Shown: positions 1 through 8,920, counted from the first letter of the stretch. The stretch is DNA of 64,000 nucleotides from Alkalihalobacillus sp. YIM B00296 (GCF_020179385.1 NZ_JAIBLJ010000001.1:419956-483955), one strand, 5' to 3'. Notes: generated by a model not told the origin, from the sequence alone. Made by a program: numbers and translations.

Positions 1-845
1 TTGGTGTGGGGTTGTTCTTTTTTGAACATCCCATTCCAAACTTGACGTTAAGCAATTTACACCCTGAAGAACTGCCGATATGGCCCCTCCTGATGGTGAC
101 CATTTCTTGTGGCGCTATTTCAGGTTTCCATAGTACCCAAAGCCCGATTCTTTCACGAACACTCAAAAAAGAAAGTGAAGGTCGGAAAGTCTTTTACGGT
201 GCAATGATAAGCGAAGGAATTATTACTCTTATATGGGCTGCTGCCGGAATGGCTTTTTTCGGGAGTACCAGTGGTCTCCAAGAAGCTCTTGCTGCAGGTG
301 GACCGGCCGGGGTTGTCAATGAAATCAGTACGACAACACTAGGTACGTTAGGTGGGATCCTTGCCATCCTTGGTGTGATCATCCTGCCGATCACAACAGG
401 TGATACAGCTTTAAGGTCGTCCCGTATGATGCTTGGTGATCTCATCAAGCCGATCCTCAAAAAGGATGGTAGATGGACGAACGTTTTACTTGCCATACCT
501 GTTGCAGTCCCTACCTTTTTACTGACACAAATGGACTACAGCTTTCTCTGGCGATACGTAGGCTGGTCCAATCAGGTAGTTGCAACTGTCATGCTTTGGA
601 CTGGAGCTATGTACCTGATCAAACATCAAAAATTTCACTGGATTTGTAGTATCCCTGCATTATTCATGACAGCTGTTGTCAGCACCTATATTTTCTATGC
701 ACCAGAAGGATTTGCTTTACCTTACAAGACCTCGATGGTGTTTGGTGCGTGCATCTGGACTTCAGTACTCGCCTGGTTCATTTCTAAGTTAGTGAAATCC
801 AAAAAGATCGATCAAGAAGTCGTTACTGTCAAAAAAGTAAGTTAA
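1..845 (+). CDS. cstA: Carbon starvation protein A (CstA), C-terminal part
   Basis: This is the C-terminal half of a CstA-family peptide/pyruvate transporter. The reading frame is open to the left edge of the window, so the start lies outside; about 280 residues are visible of a protein usually near 600. Hydrophobic segments alternate with short loops. The loop reading GFHSTQSPILSR near residue 40 is typical of the family, as is the ITTGDTALRSSRMML segment near residue 130. CstA proteins import peptides or pyruvate across the cytoplasmic membrane during carbon limitation. The gene ends in a charged tail and is followed within 20 bases by a hairpin terminator, so it is the last gene of its transcript. 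The family assignment is confident; the substrate is not determined from sequence. Confidence 0.9.
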   Translation, partial: GVGLFFFEHPIPNLTLSNLHPEELPIWPLLMVTISCGAISGFHSTQSPILSRTLKKESEGRKVFYGAMISEGIITLIWAAAGMAFFGSTSGLQEALAAGGPAGVVNEISTTTLGTLGGILAILGVIILPITTGDTALRSSRMMLGDLIKPILKKDGRWTNVLLAIPVAVPTFLLTQMDYSFLWRYVGWSNQVVATVMLWTGAMYLIKHQKFHWICSIPALFMTAVVSTYIFYAPEGFALPYKTSMVFGACIWTSVLAWFISKLVKSKKIDQEVVTVKKVS

Positions 846-858
846 GAGAGGAAGAAAA

Positions 859-900
859 GGGGCTGTCCATGAGTACCATATCACATAGACAGCCCTTTCA
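859..900 (+). terminator. Rho-independent terminator after cstA
   Basis: The arms gggctgtc (860-867) and gacagccc (888-895) form a perfect 8-bp stem, followed by a short T-rich run. It ends the cstA transcript and may also serve the convergent yihY gene. Confidence 0.75.
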
Positions 901-944
901 ATTATAATCAGGCTATTGGGCTGCCTTTTATGTACCAGGTTGAA

Positions 945-1802
945 TCAGTGAGTCACATTCATCTCACCCTGTTGAGAAGTTTGACTCTGTTGGCGTTTTT
1001 TTCTATGATTGACGACATTGATTTCTGCTCCAATCATCAAAATCAACCCTGTCAAGAAGAACCAGATCATCATGACGATAATTCCGCCTAAACTTCCATA
1101 GGTTGCAGAATAGTTGCCAAAATTACTTACATAAAATGAGAATACGAGTGATATGAGTAACCACAAGATAGATGCTAGACAAGCCCCAGGTAAAATTTCT
1201 TTTGCAGGCAACGTTTTGTTTGGGGCAAAACGATAAAGGACGATGAGAATACTAGTGATGACGATGATACTGATGACCCACCTTAAAATACTAAGTATTA
1301 GCTTGATGTGTTCTGGCATAGGAATGAAGGTGTTTAACATTTTCAGAATCACCTGGCCGAACACCGGAAGAACTATGGAAACTACAAGGGCGATGATCAT
1401 TCCGAATGTAAGGGCGATCGAAATTAACCTGACTTTGAGGAAGGATCTGTTTTCTTCGACTTCATAAGCTTTGTTGGAAGCTTTTATAAAAGCATTGATT
1501 CCGTTAGAGGCAGACCAGATCGTCCCCAAGATCCCTATAGTCAGCAACCCCCCGCTTGGTGTTTCAACCACACTGACAATATTCTCCTTAAAAATCGACG
1601 AAGTTTCATCCGGCAATACTTCACTGATGAAACTCATTATTTGAGATGAACTGATATTTAAATAGGGGACGATCGACAAAAGCAATATCAACATTGGAAT
1701 AATCGATAATAAGTAATGATAAGCTTGAGCAGCAGCTAAGAGTGGTACATCATCTTTTTGAAACTCCTCTTTAATTTCTTTTGTATAATTTTTTATACTC
1801 AT
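945..1802 (-). CDS. YihY/UPF0761 family inner membrane protein
   Basis: An integral membrane protein of the YihY/BrkB family, about 285 residues. Six hydrophobic segments are visible, and the family's early motif appears as AAAQAYHYLLSIIPML near residue 30. The end is hydrophilic and Gln/Ser-rich. Members were once annotated as ribonuclease BN or virulence factor BrkB, but the molecular role is unsettled; no nuclease function should be inferred. I place the start at the ATG at 1802, because GGAGAGG sits six bases upstream; an in-frame TTG five codons earlier overlaps that site. It is convergent with cstA and divergent from the stress cluster at 1961. Family call confident, function unknown. 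Confidence 0.85.
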   Translation of the reverse strand: MSIKNYTKEIKEEFQKDDVPLLAAAQAYHYLLSIIPMLILLLSIVPYLNISSSQIMSFISEVLPDETSSIFKENIVSVVETPSGGLLTIGILGTIWSASNGINAFIKASNKAYEVEENRSFLKVRLISIALTFGMIIALVVSIVLPVFGQVILKMLNTFIPMPEHIKLILSILRWVISIIVITSILIVLYRFAPNKTLPAKEILPGACLASILWLLISLVFSFYVSNFGNYSATYGSLGGIIVMMIWFFLTGLILMIGAEINVVNHRKKRQQSQTSQQGEMNVTH

Positions 1803-1907
1803 AATACACCTCTCCAAACCTATACTTTTCGCCGTTGCAATCTACTTCCCCTTAGAATCATAATGTTAATCTTGATTTTTTCAAAATAGTTAATGCGAAC
1901 TAAGGAC

Positions 1908-1933
1908 GTTTTTCTAATATAGGATTGGGGTAA
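1908..1933 (+). promoter_or_regulatory. Candidate sigma-B promoter
   Basis: GTTTTT (1908-1913) and GGGTAA (1928-1933) are separated by 14 bases, close to the general-stress sigma-B pattern GTTTAA-N13-15-GGGTAT. Transcription would begin about 20 bases before the TTG start at 1961. The downstream genes resemble the sigma-B controlled ytxG/ytxH of Bacillus subtilis, which supports the call. Confidence 0.55.
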
Positions 1934-1960
1934 AGGGATTCCAAGGAGGTGTAAGATTCG

Positions 1961-2284
1961 TTGTTTATCTATATTGGTGTATTACTGATTACGTTGTCAT
2001 TTGCAACAATAGTCATTTATTTAGTGAGACTATTGAACAGTGTAACGAATGCAGTCAATAGTTTAGATCATTCAGTAGAACAGCTGGAAGGACAATTGGA
2101 AGGGATAGCAGAAGGATTGAAGCCTCTTGTTCAGGAAACAAGTCTCACCATTGATGATGTTCAACACAAACTTAACTCTACATCCGGGTTGATTCAGTCG
2201 TTGCAGAATGTAGGCGAAATACTAAACCTCAAAAATCAGACGATCAATCGATCAACTGATCGTTTTTCTTCTCCAACGGAATAA
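1961..2284 (+). CDS. DUF948 (YtxG-like) membrane-anchored stress protein
   Basis: A 107-residue protein with one N-terminal transmembrane helix (about residues 2-25) followed by a long amphipathic helix rich in Leu, Val, Gln and Glu. This is the layout of DUF948/YtxG proteins. The start is TTG at 1961, set by the perfect aaggaggt at 1943-1950. In B. subtilis the homologous ytxG belongs to the general stress regulon; here a sigma-B-like promoter lies directly upstream. A second DUF948 paralogue and a YtxH-like gene follow. The biochemical role of the family is unknown. Confidence 0.75.
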   Translation: MFIYIGVLLITLSFATIVIYLVRLLNSVTNAVNSLDHSVEQLEGQLEGIAEGLKPLVQETSLTIDDVQHKLNSTSGLIQSLQNVGEILNLKNQTINRSTDRFSSPTE

Positions 2285-2381
2285 TCCAGTCAGATTACAA
2301 AAATTGCAAAATGGGGAAATGTAGCCTATCACGTTTATGGAAAAAAGAAAGAGAAATTGGTAATGAGAAAAGAGGGATGAC

Positions 2382-2822
2382 ATGGATTTAGTAGGGATAG
2401 GTGTACTGATCATTGGATTGGCCTTTGTTGTTATGACTATTTTTCTCGCCCGGTTCCTTCATAATTTAACAGATGTGATAAAGGGTGTTAATCATACGGT
2501 ACAACAATTGCCTGGTCAATTAGATCAAGTGACGAAGCAGACGGGAGAGTTGATTGATACAAGCAAAGACACTCTTGTAGATGTAAATGAGAAATTGAGT
2601 GCCTTAAGCCCTTTATTTTATATTGTCGGAGATATCGGTGAAACTTCAAGAAAATTATCTTCATCACTAGTAGATGCAACAAACACTGTTAAGAAAAATA
2701 CCTCTGAAGGAAAGGAAATAACCCGTAAACGAGACTTAAGCGGATTATACGGTGCAATTTCACTATGTTATTATTGGAAACAGAAACGCAACACTAAAAA
2801 AACTTTACAACAGGAGTATTGA
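2382..2822 (+). CDS. DUF948 (YtxG-like) protein, second copy
   Basis: A 146-residue paralogue of the preceding gene: an N-terminal transmembrane helix (residues 4-28), then a heptad-like region with VNHTVQQLPGQLDQV at residues 41-55 and a Ser/Thr-rich second helix. The lysine- and arginine-rich end (KQKRNTKK) is unlike the first copy. It starts at ATG 2382 behind aagaggga, and its stop lies three bases before the next start, so the two are cotranscribed. The 97-base gap after the first copy has no clear terminator, so the three genes probably form one stress operon. Function unknown. Confidence 0.75.
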   Translation: MDLVGIGVLIIGLAFVVMTIFLARFLHNLTDVIKGVNHTVQQLPGQLDQVTKQTGELIDTSKDTLVDVNEKLSALSPLFYIVGDIGETSRKLSSSLVDATNTVKKNTSEGKEITRKRDLSGLYGAISLCYYWKQKRNTKKTLQQEY

Positions 2823-2825
2823 TTA

Positions 2826-3131
2826 ATGATGAGAAATGATAAAAACAATAACGGAAACATCAAATTGTTAGGAATCGCCAGTTCATGTTTTCTAACAGGA
2901 TTTTTAGGTGGAGTGTTGTTATTCTTGAAAAAGGAGAGCACTCGCACTGGGAAATCGATCATGACGCTGTCGAAAGAAAAGTATGATCGTAAGAGAGAAG
3001 ACATGTATTCGAATGGTAGAACTCAATATATCAACATTAAAAATAGTAAAGACGAGGTCAATAAGGTTGCTGTATCAAATGCAAAAAAGGAAGTTGCCTC
3101 AACAAAAGAAAAGGTAGAAAAACCAGAATAA
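2826..3131 (+). CDS. YtxH-like small membrane protein
   Basis: A 101-residue protein with a single hydrophobic segment at about residues 15-35 (Gly-rich, LTGFLGGVLLFL), followed by a lysine-rich hydrophilic tail that ends in a Lys/Glu/Val helix. This matches the plan of YtxH (general stress protein, DUF-type gas-vesicle-like) proteins that sit next to ytxG in Bacillus. Sequence identity cannot be checked here, so the name rests on architecture and context. It starts three bases after the preceding gene and is followed by a hairpin terminator. Confidence 0.6.
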   Translation: MMRNDKNNNGNIKLLGIASSCFLTGFLGGVLLFLKKESTRTGKSIMTLSKEKYDRKREDMYSNGRTQYINIKNSKDEVNKVAVSNAKKEVASTKEKVEKPE

Positions 3132-3137
3132 AAAAAC

Positions 3138-3190
3138 GAACAACACATATGGCGCGTTACTAAACGCGTCTATTATTATTCGTTTTTTTA
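3138..3190 (+). terminator. Terminator of the DUF948 cluster
   Basis: aaaacgaa before, and ttcgtttttt after, an inner cgcgtt/aacgcg stem form a nested hairpin ending in a T run. It closes the 1961-3131 operon. Confidence 0.6.
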
Positions 3191-3339
3191 AAAAATAAGC
3201 ATGGATATCTTTCTAACTACCAGGATTATTTTCAGAAGATAATAATTTTTATGTTAGTTTTAAGAGGAAATTTATGTCGATATATAGAAAAAGTAAGTAA
3301 TTAAGATTATTTTCTTTTGGAGTATCTAGGAGGTTCACA

Positions 3340-4032
3340 GTGAGAAAAATATTGCCAGCGTCCATTCTATCTTATACCCAATATGGTTATCTAAAGGTTG
3401 CCAAGACCCTTAAAAGTCATTGTCCGAAATGTAGTAAAACAGGCAATTTTACATTGAAGGCCAATTATTATCAGGTTAAGAAAACAGGATTGTTTGCTGA
3501 GGGGCTTTGTTCAGAATGTAAGAAACCATCTGTATTTGTAATCATGTTAAATGACAGGCCAGATCAAGGCGTTCAAGAAGCCGAAATCTATATTTATGAC
3601 CCGATGGCATCAAAAGGCCGTCTGGATGAAATCCAAGGTAATAAACAGATTCCGAAGGATCTTGTCAGGTCTTATGTGTCAGCCATAAATGTCAGTCAGG
3701 CAAAAGATAACTCTGCAACAGCAGTCATGTCAAAACGAGTCATCGAGAGTGTCCTAAAAAACTATCTTGGTGAAAAAACAAAAGAACAATCTCTTTCCCA
3801 ACAATTTGAGCAGTTACCTCAGCATGTTGATTTAAGTAAACCTATTCAATCTCTCAGCCATTTGGTCCATCCTGAAAGTCCTTTTTATGAAATGCTTGAA
3901 TTGGAACGGGAGATTGATGATGAAACAGCTATGTTGTTGATGGAATTGCTAGAAGGTCTGATTGAATATCTCTTTGTCCTTCCGGAAAAAATCGAATCGG
4001 TACATAGTGAAATCGAAAGGAAACTCAAATAG
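3340..4032 (+). CDS. DUF4145 domain protein with zinc ribbon
   Basis: A 230-residue soluble protein. Near the N-terminus two CxxC pairs (CPKC at about residue 29 and CSEC at about residue 58) form a probable zinc ribbon. The rest is helical and matches DUF4145: the segment around residue 115 carrying ATAVMSKRVIESVL is the family signature. DUF4145 proteins are found alone or joined to restriction or defence proteins, with unknown biochemistry. The start is GTG at 3340 behind a perfect aggagg. The gene stands alone between a stress cluster and pheA and is followed by a weak hairpin. Role unknown. Confidence 0.75.
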   Translation: MRKILPASILSYTQYGYLKVAKTLKSHCPKCSKTGNFTLKANYYQVKKTGLFAEGLCSECKKPSVFVIMLNDRPDQGVQEAEIYIYDPMASKGRLDEIQGNKQIPKDLVRSYVSAINVSQAKDNSATAVMSKRVIESVLKNYLGEKTKEQSLSQQFEQLPQHVDLSKPIQSLSHLVHPESPFYEMLELEREIDDETAMLLMELLEGLIEYLFVLPEKIESVHSEIERKLK

Positions 4033-4046
4033 AATAAGTATTATTC

Positions 4047-4078
4047 GCTCCCTGATAACCACAAGGGGGCTTTTTCTA
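4047..4078 (+). terminator. Terminator after DUF4145 gene
   Basis: gctccct pairs with agggggc across a 14-base loop and is followed by tttttct. The stem is moderate. Confidence 0.5.
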
Positions 4079-4181
4079 TTCGTTCACTCCTTGAATAATT
4101 TTTTCTTATGAAGTTGATTTGCAGCTAAATTTAAGCTAGAGTAAAGAAATTAATCTACAACTTATTAAAAGGAGCCATAAC

Positions 4182-5003
4182 ATGAAAGTCGCCTACCTAG
4201 GACCTAAAGGAACATTTTCAGAGGAAGCCGCCTATCGATATTTTTCTTCTAATAGGGTGGAATGGCTGAAGTGTGATTCTATTATCGATGTATTGGAGGC
4301 CATTAAAGAGAAGGAAGTCGATAAAGGGATCGTCCCGATTGAGAATTCCATTGAAGGAACGATCAATATTACAATTGATGGATTGTTGAGAAACAATCTT
4401 TTTATTGATGGTGAAGTCATCTTACCTGTAGCTTTACACTTGCTTGGTGTAAAAGGAGCAAATATCAATCAAATCCAGGAAGTCTGGTCAATTCCTCCTG
4501 CTTTAGCTCAATGCAGGGATTATATACAATCGCTTGGAGCTTCCAGCAGACATTTAAACAGTACCGCTGCTGCAGCAAAGGCTGTCAAAGATGAAGGTAA
4601 AAAGGAATTCGGAGCAATAGCCTCTGAATGGTCCGCCAAAGCATTCGGATTACAAATAATCAAAGAAAATATTCAAGATTATACGGAAAATCATACACGA
4701 TTTGTAGTTGTTACCAATATTCCAGAAACGATTGAACATTCAAATAAAGCTATGTTGGTCATTACCCCATTCGAAGAGCGTCCAGGTGTCCTGGTTACAA
4801 TTCTGAACGTGTTTTCATCCTTATCGATCAATTTGTCCTGGATTGAATCTCGTCCTACTAAAAAGAGACTGGGGGAATATCGCTTTTTCATCGAAACCCA
4901 AAAAGGGGTACATGATCCAGATATGGCAAAAGCGAAAACAATCCTGGAAACCTATGGCCATGACGTTCAAATTCTGGGCAGCTACAATACAACGAATTTA
5001 TGA
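4182..5003 (+). CDS. pheA: Prephenate dehydratase
   Basis: Converts prephenate to phenylpyruvate, the committed step to phenylalanine, in the cytosol. The 273-residue protein has the usual two parts: a catalytic domain opening with YLGPKGTFSE and carrying the essential TRF motif at residues 172-174, and a C-terminal ACT regulatory domain from about residue 195 with the ESRP motif, where phenylalanine binds for feedback control. No chorismate mutase domain is present, so this is the monofunctional Bacillus type. ATG 4182 follows aaaggagcc. It appears to be a single-gene transcript; no T-box or riboswitch was seen upstream. Confident assignment. Confidence 0.95.
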   Translation: MKVAYLGPKGTFSEEAAYRYFSSNRVEWLKCDSIIDVLEAIKEKEVDKGIVPIENSIEGTINITIDGLLRNNLFIDGEVILPVALHLLGVKGANINQIQEVWSIPPALAQCRDYIQSLGASSRHLNSTAAAAKAVKDEGKKEFGAIASEWSAKAFGLQIIKENIQDYTENHTRFVVVTNIPETIEHSNKAMLVITPFEERPGVLVTILNVFSSLSINLSWIESRPTKKRLGEYRFFIETQKGVHDPDMAKAKTILETYGHDVQILGSYNTTNL

Positions 5004-5247
5004 TGGATTTTATGGGACAATTATTCCTTTCTGGTGGCGGCAATGCTGAACAAACAAGAAATATTAACCTTTATTTTGATTAGCAGAAGTTTATTTGTTT
5101 TGTAGTAATCAGTATAAATTCTCCCTTTTAAAAAAATATGAGAGAATGTAAAAATCTTTTAATCATGAGCTCCTCAAGTTGTCCAATACCGGACCAATTA
5201 GTTTAAACAGGGTTTTACCAGGGTAGGTTAAGCCCTAGGAGGAGCCT

Positions 5248-5958
5248 ATGAAAAAAATATTAGTATATATCATTGGGTCAGTAATAATCATCTCAACTAT
5301 AGCTGGTATCGTTGCAGTAAATCAAAAACAGGAGGCAAAGACGAGAAAACATGAAGAGGTAGTCGCGTTAGGTGACTCATTGACCTATGGGGTAGGAGAC
5401 CATACAGGAAACGGCTATGTCAGTAATCTGCAACTGATCCTTTCGCAAAACCAAGAAGGAGCGGTTACAGTTCATAATTATGGAATTCCAGGCCAACAAT
5501 CAGATGGTCTGCTATACCAAATAAAAAATACCCAAGTAAAAAATAACTTAGATGATGCAGATTATTTCATCATTTTCATCGGGACAAATGATGTACTTAA
5601 AAGCAATGGACACAACTTACTGCCAATCTATGAAAAACGGATGGAAGTTGGAAAAGCCGATTATAGAAATAATATAAGAAAAATTCTAAGTATCATCCGG
5701 GACAAGAATCCAGACGCGCCAATTCTATTTCTCGGCTTATATAATCCATTCCCTGACTCGGTACAGATTGAGAAGGTGATTGAAGAATGGAATATGACCA
5801 GTTACGAGATCGTCAACGAATACCCAAGGGTAAAATTCATATCGACAAATGAGCTTTTTCAAGAAAAGTCGACAGAGTATTTCAGTGATTCCCTCCATCC
5901 AAATAAAAAAGGTTATGATCTGATTACAAAGAAAATAGTAAATGAATACAATTTTTAA
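5248..5958 (+). CDS. SGNH/GDSL-family hydrolase, membrane-anchored or secreted (YpmR-like)
   Basis: A 236-residue esterase-like protein. A hydrophobic N-terminal segment (residues 4-25) acts as signal or anchor, so the enzyme faces outside. The block I motif GDSLTYGVG at residues 42-50 supplies the serine nucleophile. Block III is GTNDV near residue 112 and the terminal catalytic pair is DSLHP near residue 215. These are the four SGNH blocks. The length and layout match YpmR of B. subtilis, whose substrate is not known. ATG 5248 follows taggaggag. The 245 bases before it contain no recognisable gene. Confidence 0.85.
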   Translation: MKKILVYIIGSVIIISTIAGIVAVNQKQEAKTRKHEEVVALGDSLTYGVGDHTGNGYVSNLQLILSQNQEGAVTVHNYGIPGQQSDGLLYQIKNTQVKNNLDDADYFIIFIGTNDVLKSNGHNLLPIYEKRMEVGKADYRNNIRKILSIIRDKNPDAPILFLGLYNPFPDSVQIEKVIEEWNMTSYEIVNEYPRVKFISTNELFQEKSTEYFSDSLHPNKKGYDLITKKIVNEYNF

Positions 5959-6073
5959 ATCAGAAAGTGCAGGTTTGCAATCTGTTTTTGCAATGAATGT
6001 TAGATTGTTGAAGGATTTTGCGTACCTGGATCGAATTTTTTATTTGAAAGTATGAATTGAAGGAGGTAATTAA

Positions 6074-6568
6074 TTGGGTATTTCTCTGTCAAAAATCACT
6101 CCAAACTTGTGGTTCGATCATCAAGCTGAAGAAGCAGCAAACTTTTATGTGTCGATTTTCGATGATTCAAAGATAGTGAATGTGACTCGGTACGGCGAAG
6201 CAGGACCAGGGCCTGAAGGAAGTGTATTGACTGTAACGTTCCTTATTGAGGGTCAATCGTTCGTAGCTTTGAATGGTGGACCACATTTTACTTTCTCACC
6301 TGCCATTTCATTTCTGGTGGATTGTGAGACGCAGGAGGAATTGGATGGGTTATGGGAAAAACTATCCATTGGTGGGGAAATAGAGCAATGTGGTTGGCTT
6401 AGAGACAAGTATGGGGTATCATGGCAAATCGTTCCTACTGTTTTGAGAGAAATGCTGAATGACCCTGATCCTGAAAAGTCACAACGGGTCATGAAAGCTA
6501 TGCTTCAGATGAAGAAAATAAATATAGAAGATTTACAAAAAGCATATGAACCACTGACAAAGACCTGA
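6074..6568 (+). CDS. VOC family protein (PhnB/3-demethylubiquinone methyltransferase-like fold)
   Basis: A 164-residue glyoxalase-fold protein of the PhnB-like group (PF06983). Evidence is the opening [20 protein letters not shown], the [14 protein letters not shown] segment in the middle, and the [14 protein letters not shown] motif near residue 115. The fold builds small-molecule binding pockets or metal enzymes; the old name 3-demethylubiquinone methyltransferase is misleading and no function can be given. The start is TTG at 6074, chosen because aggaggt lies at 6061-6067. It is monocistronic. Confidence 0.85.
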   Translation: MGISLSKITPNLWFDHQAEEAANFYVSIFDDSKIVNVTRYGEAGPGPEGSVLTVTFLIEGQSFVALNGGPHFTFSPAISFLVDCETQEELDGLWEKLSIGGEIEQCGWLRDKYGVSWQIVPTVLREMLNDPDPEKSQRVMKAMLQMKKINIEDLQKAYEPLTKT

Positions 6569-6771
6569 AGACAGCAACAGCTACCTTGTCTATAGCATTA
6601 ATTTAACTGTATGGCACATTTCATGAAAATGAGATGTGTCTTTTTTATGAATTTTCTATTTAAATAATTAATCTGAAAAAAGCCTTGTTTCATTGTTATG
6701 CATCTGTTAAAATTACAAACAATTAAATTTAAAGGCCACACTTCAAGTACATGTTTCATTGAAGTGATGGT

Positions 6772-6970
6772 AGAGGCGCGAAAACCAATAGTACTTTACA
6801 TGAAGAGGTTGGGCTCTGATGATTGTGTAGGAAAGGGGAATTCGCCGAAGCCGAAATGTTTACTTAACGAGCATTTGGCTGGACCTGTATTGAACAAGTA
6901 CAGGGCTGTCATACGACATAGAATCCCTGCTGTCGTATGGAGAACTATCTCACGTAAAGGGAATAAAGTG
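6772..6970 (+). promoter_or_regulatory. Lysine riboswitch (L-box)
   Basis: The conserved L-box elements appear in order: agaggcgcg (6772-6780), then agtac, ggaaagggg, cgccgaagccg, cattt-ggctgg, acagggctgtca and the closing gaactatctc. It lies upstream of the aspartokinase gene, the expected target. Lysine binding would favour the terminator form of the platform that follows at 6966-7080. Confidence 0.9.
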
Positions 6971-7080
6971 TGGCAGACGTTTGAGGATTGACTCTCAAGT
7001 CTGACGATTTGTTTATTTAGTTCAACCATTTATTAATGGTTTGAAAAAACGTCCGTCACACTTTTAGTGAGTCAATCCTT
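6966..7080 (+). promoter_or_regulatory. Expression platform of the lysine riboswitch
   Basis: aggattgactc at 6984-6994 is exactly complementary to gagtcaatcct at 7069-7079, which is followed by tttat. Nested inside are a second pairing of aaagtgtggcagacgtt (from 6966) with the sequence ending at about 7064, and a small hairpin at 7021-7045. Together they make a long terminator stem able to compete with the aptamer's last helix. Confidence 0.6.
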
Positions 7081-7262
7081 TTATACACTATAAGAAAGTA
7101 TAAATACTTTCTTAAGTATAAGTCACAAGCTGTTCACTTCGAAAGCAACACTCCGCACGAAGGAAAAGCATTTGCTTTTTCGAGGAACTATGGCTCAGCC
7201 GTCGCCACAGGTTTGGCTTCGCCAAGGTTTCTTTATCTTTTTCAAACGAAAGGAATGTAAAG

Positions 7263-8495
7263 ATGGGATTAATTGTACAAAAATTTGGTGGTACATCTGT
7301 AGGATCAATTGAACGGATTCAAAATGTTGCTGATCGGGTCATCGAAACTTACAAACAGGGTAAGGATGTCGTTGTCGTCGTTTCAGCAATGGGAAAAAGC
7401 ACTGATCAATTGATTAAAATGGCGAACGATATTTCTGATAATCCCTCAAAAAGAGAACTTGATATGCTTGTCTCGACTGGAGAGCAGGTTTCGATGTCAT
7501 TGTTAGCAATGGCATTACAAGAGAAAGGGTATCAATCTGTCTCACTGACAGGGTGGCAAGCTGGGATCAAAACGGAAAACGCTCATGGGAACGCAAGAAT
7601 TCTTGATATCGAAACAAAGCGAGTCAATGGATACTTGGCAAATGGAAACATTGTCATTGTTGCTGGGTTCCAGGGGCTGACGGATGACGATGAAATCGCC
7701 ACCCTTGGCAGAGGAGGCTCCGATACGACTGCAGTGGCATTGGCTGCTTCTTTAAAAGCTGAAAAATGCGAGATTTATACAGATGTCACGGGTGTATATA
7801 CGACTGATCCAAGAGTGGTGAAAGAAGCAAGAAAGCTGGACTCCATTTCTTATGATGAAATGCTTGAGATGGCGAACCTTGGTGCAGGAGTGCTGCATCC
7901 TAGATCAGTGGAATTCGCCAAAAATTACAATGTGAAACTAGAGGTTCGTTCAAGTATGGAAAAAGAAACCGGAACAATGATAGAGGAGGACGTTTCGATG
8001 GAAGGGAATCTTACGGTACGGGGAATTGCATTTGAGGATCATGTAACAAAGGTGACGGTCCATGGATTACACGATGATATATCGACCTTATCAACGTTAT
8101 TTACCATTCTTTCTGATCATAAAATCAATGTAGATATCATTATTCAGAACACGAACGGCAACGAAGCGACGGATATTTCATTCTCATTGGATTCACAAGT
8201 ATTGAAGTACGCGTTGGAAGTGTTGAGTAAATATCAGACAGAATTGAATTATGAACATATCAGCTATGAAGGGGATCTGGCGAAGGTGTCGATTGTGGGA
8301 TCAGGCATGATTTCTAATCCAGGGGTTGCCGCTAAAATGTTCAATGTTCTTGCATCAAAGCAAATTAAGGTTAAAATGGTCAGTACATCAGAAATCAAAG
8401 TCTCTACCATCGTCGATAACAGCACGATGATTTCAGCAATTGAGTGCTTGCATGAAGCATTTGAACTTGAAGCAAAACAACCTGTTAATGTGTAA
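7263..8495 (+). CDS. lysC: Aspartate kinase (lysine-sensitive type)
   Basis: Phosphorylates aspartate to open the lysine, methionine and threonine pathway. The 410-residue protein starts with the kinase motif KFGGTSVG (residues 7-14), carries GRGGSDTTAVALAA near residue 150, and ends in two ACT regulatory repeats (about 265-405). This length and layout match LysC (aspartokinase II) of B. subtilis, whose internal start gives a separate small subunit made of the ACT region; a GTG or ATG in the middle could do the same, but I cannot prove it. The L-box upstream makes expression respond to lysine. About 290 bases separate the aptamer from the ATG, unusually long. Confidence 0.93.
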   Translation: MGLIVQKFGGTSVGSIERIQNVADRVIETYKQGKDVVVVVSAMGKSTDQLIKMANDISDNPSKRELDMLVSTGEQVSMSLLAMALQEKGYQSVSLTGWQAGIKTENAHGNARILDIETKRVNGYLANGNIVIVAGFQGLTDDDEIATLGRGGSDTTAVALAASLKAEKCEIYTDVTGVYTTDPRVVKEARKLDSISYDEMLEMANLGAGVLHPRSVEFAKNYNVKLEVRSSMEKETGTMIEEDVSMEGNLTVRGIAFEDHVTKVTVHGLHDDISTLSTLFTILSDHKINVDIIIQNTNGNEATDISFSLDSQVLKYALEVLSKYQTELNYEHISYEGDLAKVSIVGSGMISNPGVAAKMFNVLASKQIKVKMVSTSEIKVSTIVDNSTMISAIECLHEAFELEAKQPVNV

Positions 8496-8572
8496 AAATA
8501 TTTTATTTTCCTAAAAATAGCCCTGTGCAAGGGATAAGAGACTGAAATAGATAAATTTATATAAAAAGATTG

Positions 8573-8601
8573 TTGACTTTCAGTTTTTAACTCGTTAGAA
8601 T
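8573..8601 (+). promoter_or_regulatory. Sigma-A promoter of the sulfate assimilation operon
   Basis: TTGACT (8573-8578) and TAGAAT (8596-8601) with a 17-base spacer, just upstream of the S-box. A near-consensus vegetative promoter. Confidence 0.75.
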
Positions 8602-8616
8602 GGAAAACAAATTAAA

Positions 8617-8722
8617 TCTTATCAAGAGTGACGGAGGGACCTGGCCCTATGATGTCCGGCAACCTGCAAGTATGCAAGGTGCTAAATCCAGCAAAATGGA
8701 TCCCCATTTTGGTAGATAAGGT
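8617..8722 (+). promoter_or_regulatory. S-box (SAM-I) riboswitch
   Basis: The SAM-I core is unmistakable: cttatcaagagtgacggagg opens it, followed by gacctggccctatgatgtccgg, a purine-rich internal loop, and the closing ggtagataag at 8711-8720 that pairs with cttatc at 8618-8623. It controls the sulfate assimilation genes. High SAM should stabilise the aptamer and permit the terminator at 8741. Confidence 0.95.
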
Positions 8723-8740
8723 GAAACAGCGATTAGCCTA

Positions 8741-8767
8741 AAAGTCTTCCAAATGGAAGACTTTTTT
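8741..8767 (+). terminator. S-box terminator
   Basis: aaagtcttcc/ggaagacttt stem followed by six T residues. It is the regulated terminator of the SAM riboswitch. Confidence 0.85.
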
Positions 8768-8876
8768 CATTTTTACGACGTAAGAAAAGGTTTTGTTCAA
8801 TTTTAATGTTGAAGTGTATGCTTTAAGCGAAATTCGTAATATCACTTAAAAGAAAAGGCTGCTGACTAGACAAACT

Positions 8877-8920
8877 AGAGGCAACTTTAACCTTCGAAAG
8901 GGTTAGAGCTGCCTCTTTTT
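8877..8920 (+). terminator. Second leader hairpin with T-run before cysH
   Basis: agaggca (8877-8883) pairs with tgcctct (8910-8916), with an internal taacc/gggtta helix around a ttcgaa loop, then seven T residues. It has all features of an intrinsic terminator and lies between the S-box terminator and cysH. Confidence 0.75.

Noticed and set aside
4100..4181. T-box or attenuator before pheA
   Set aside because: The 150-base leader has no T-box sequence and no terminator directly before the start.
6698..6991. 97-residue frame in front of lysC
   Set aside because: It lies within the lysine riboswitch, a structured RNA.
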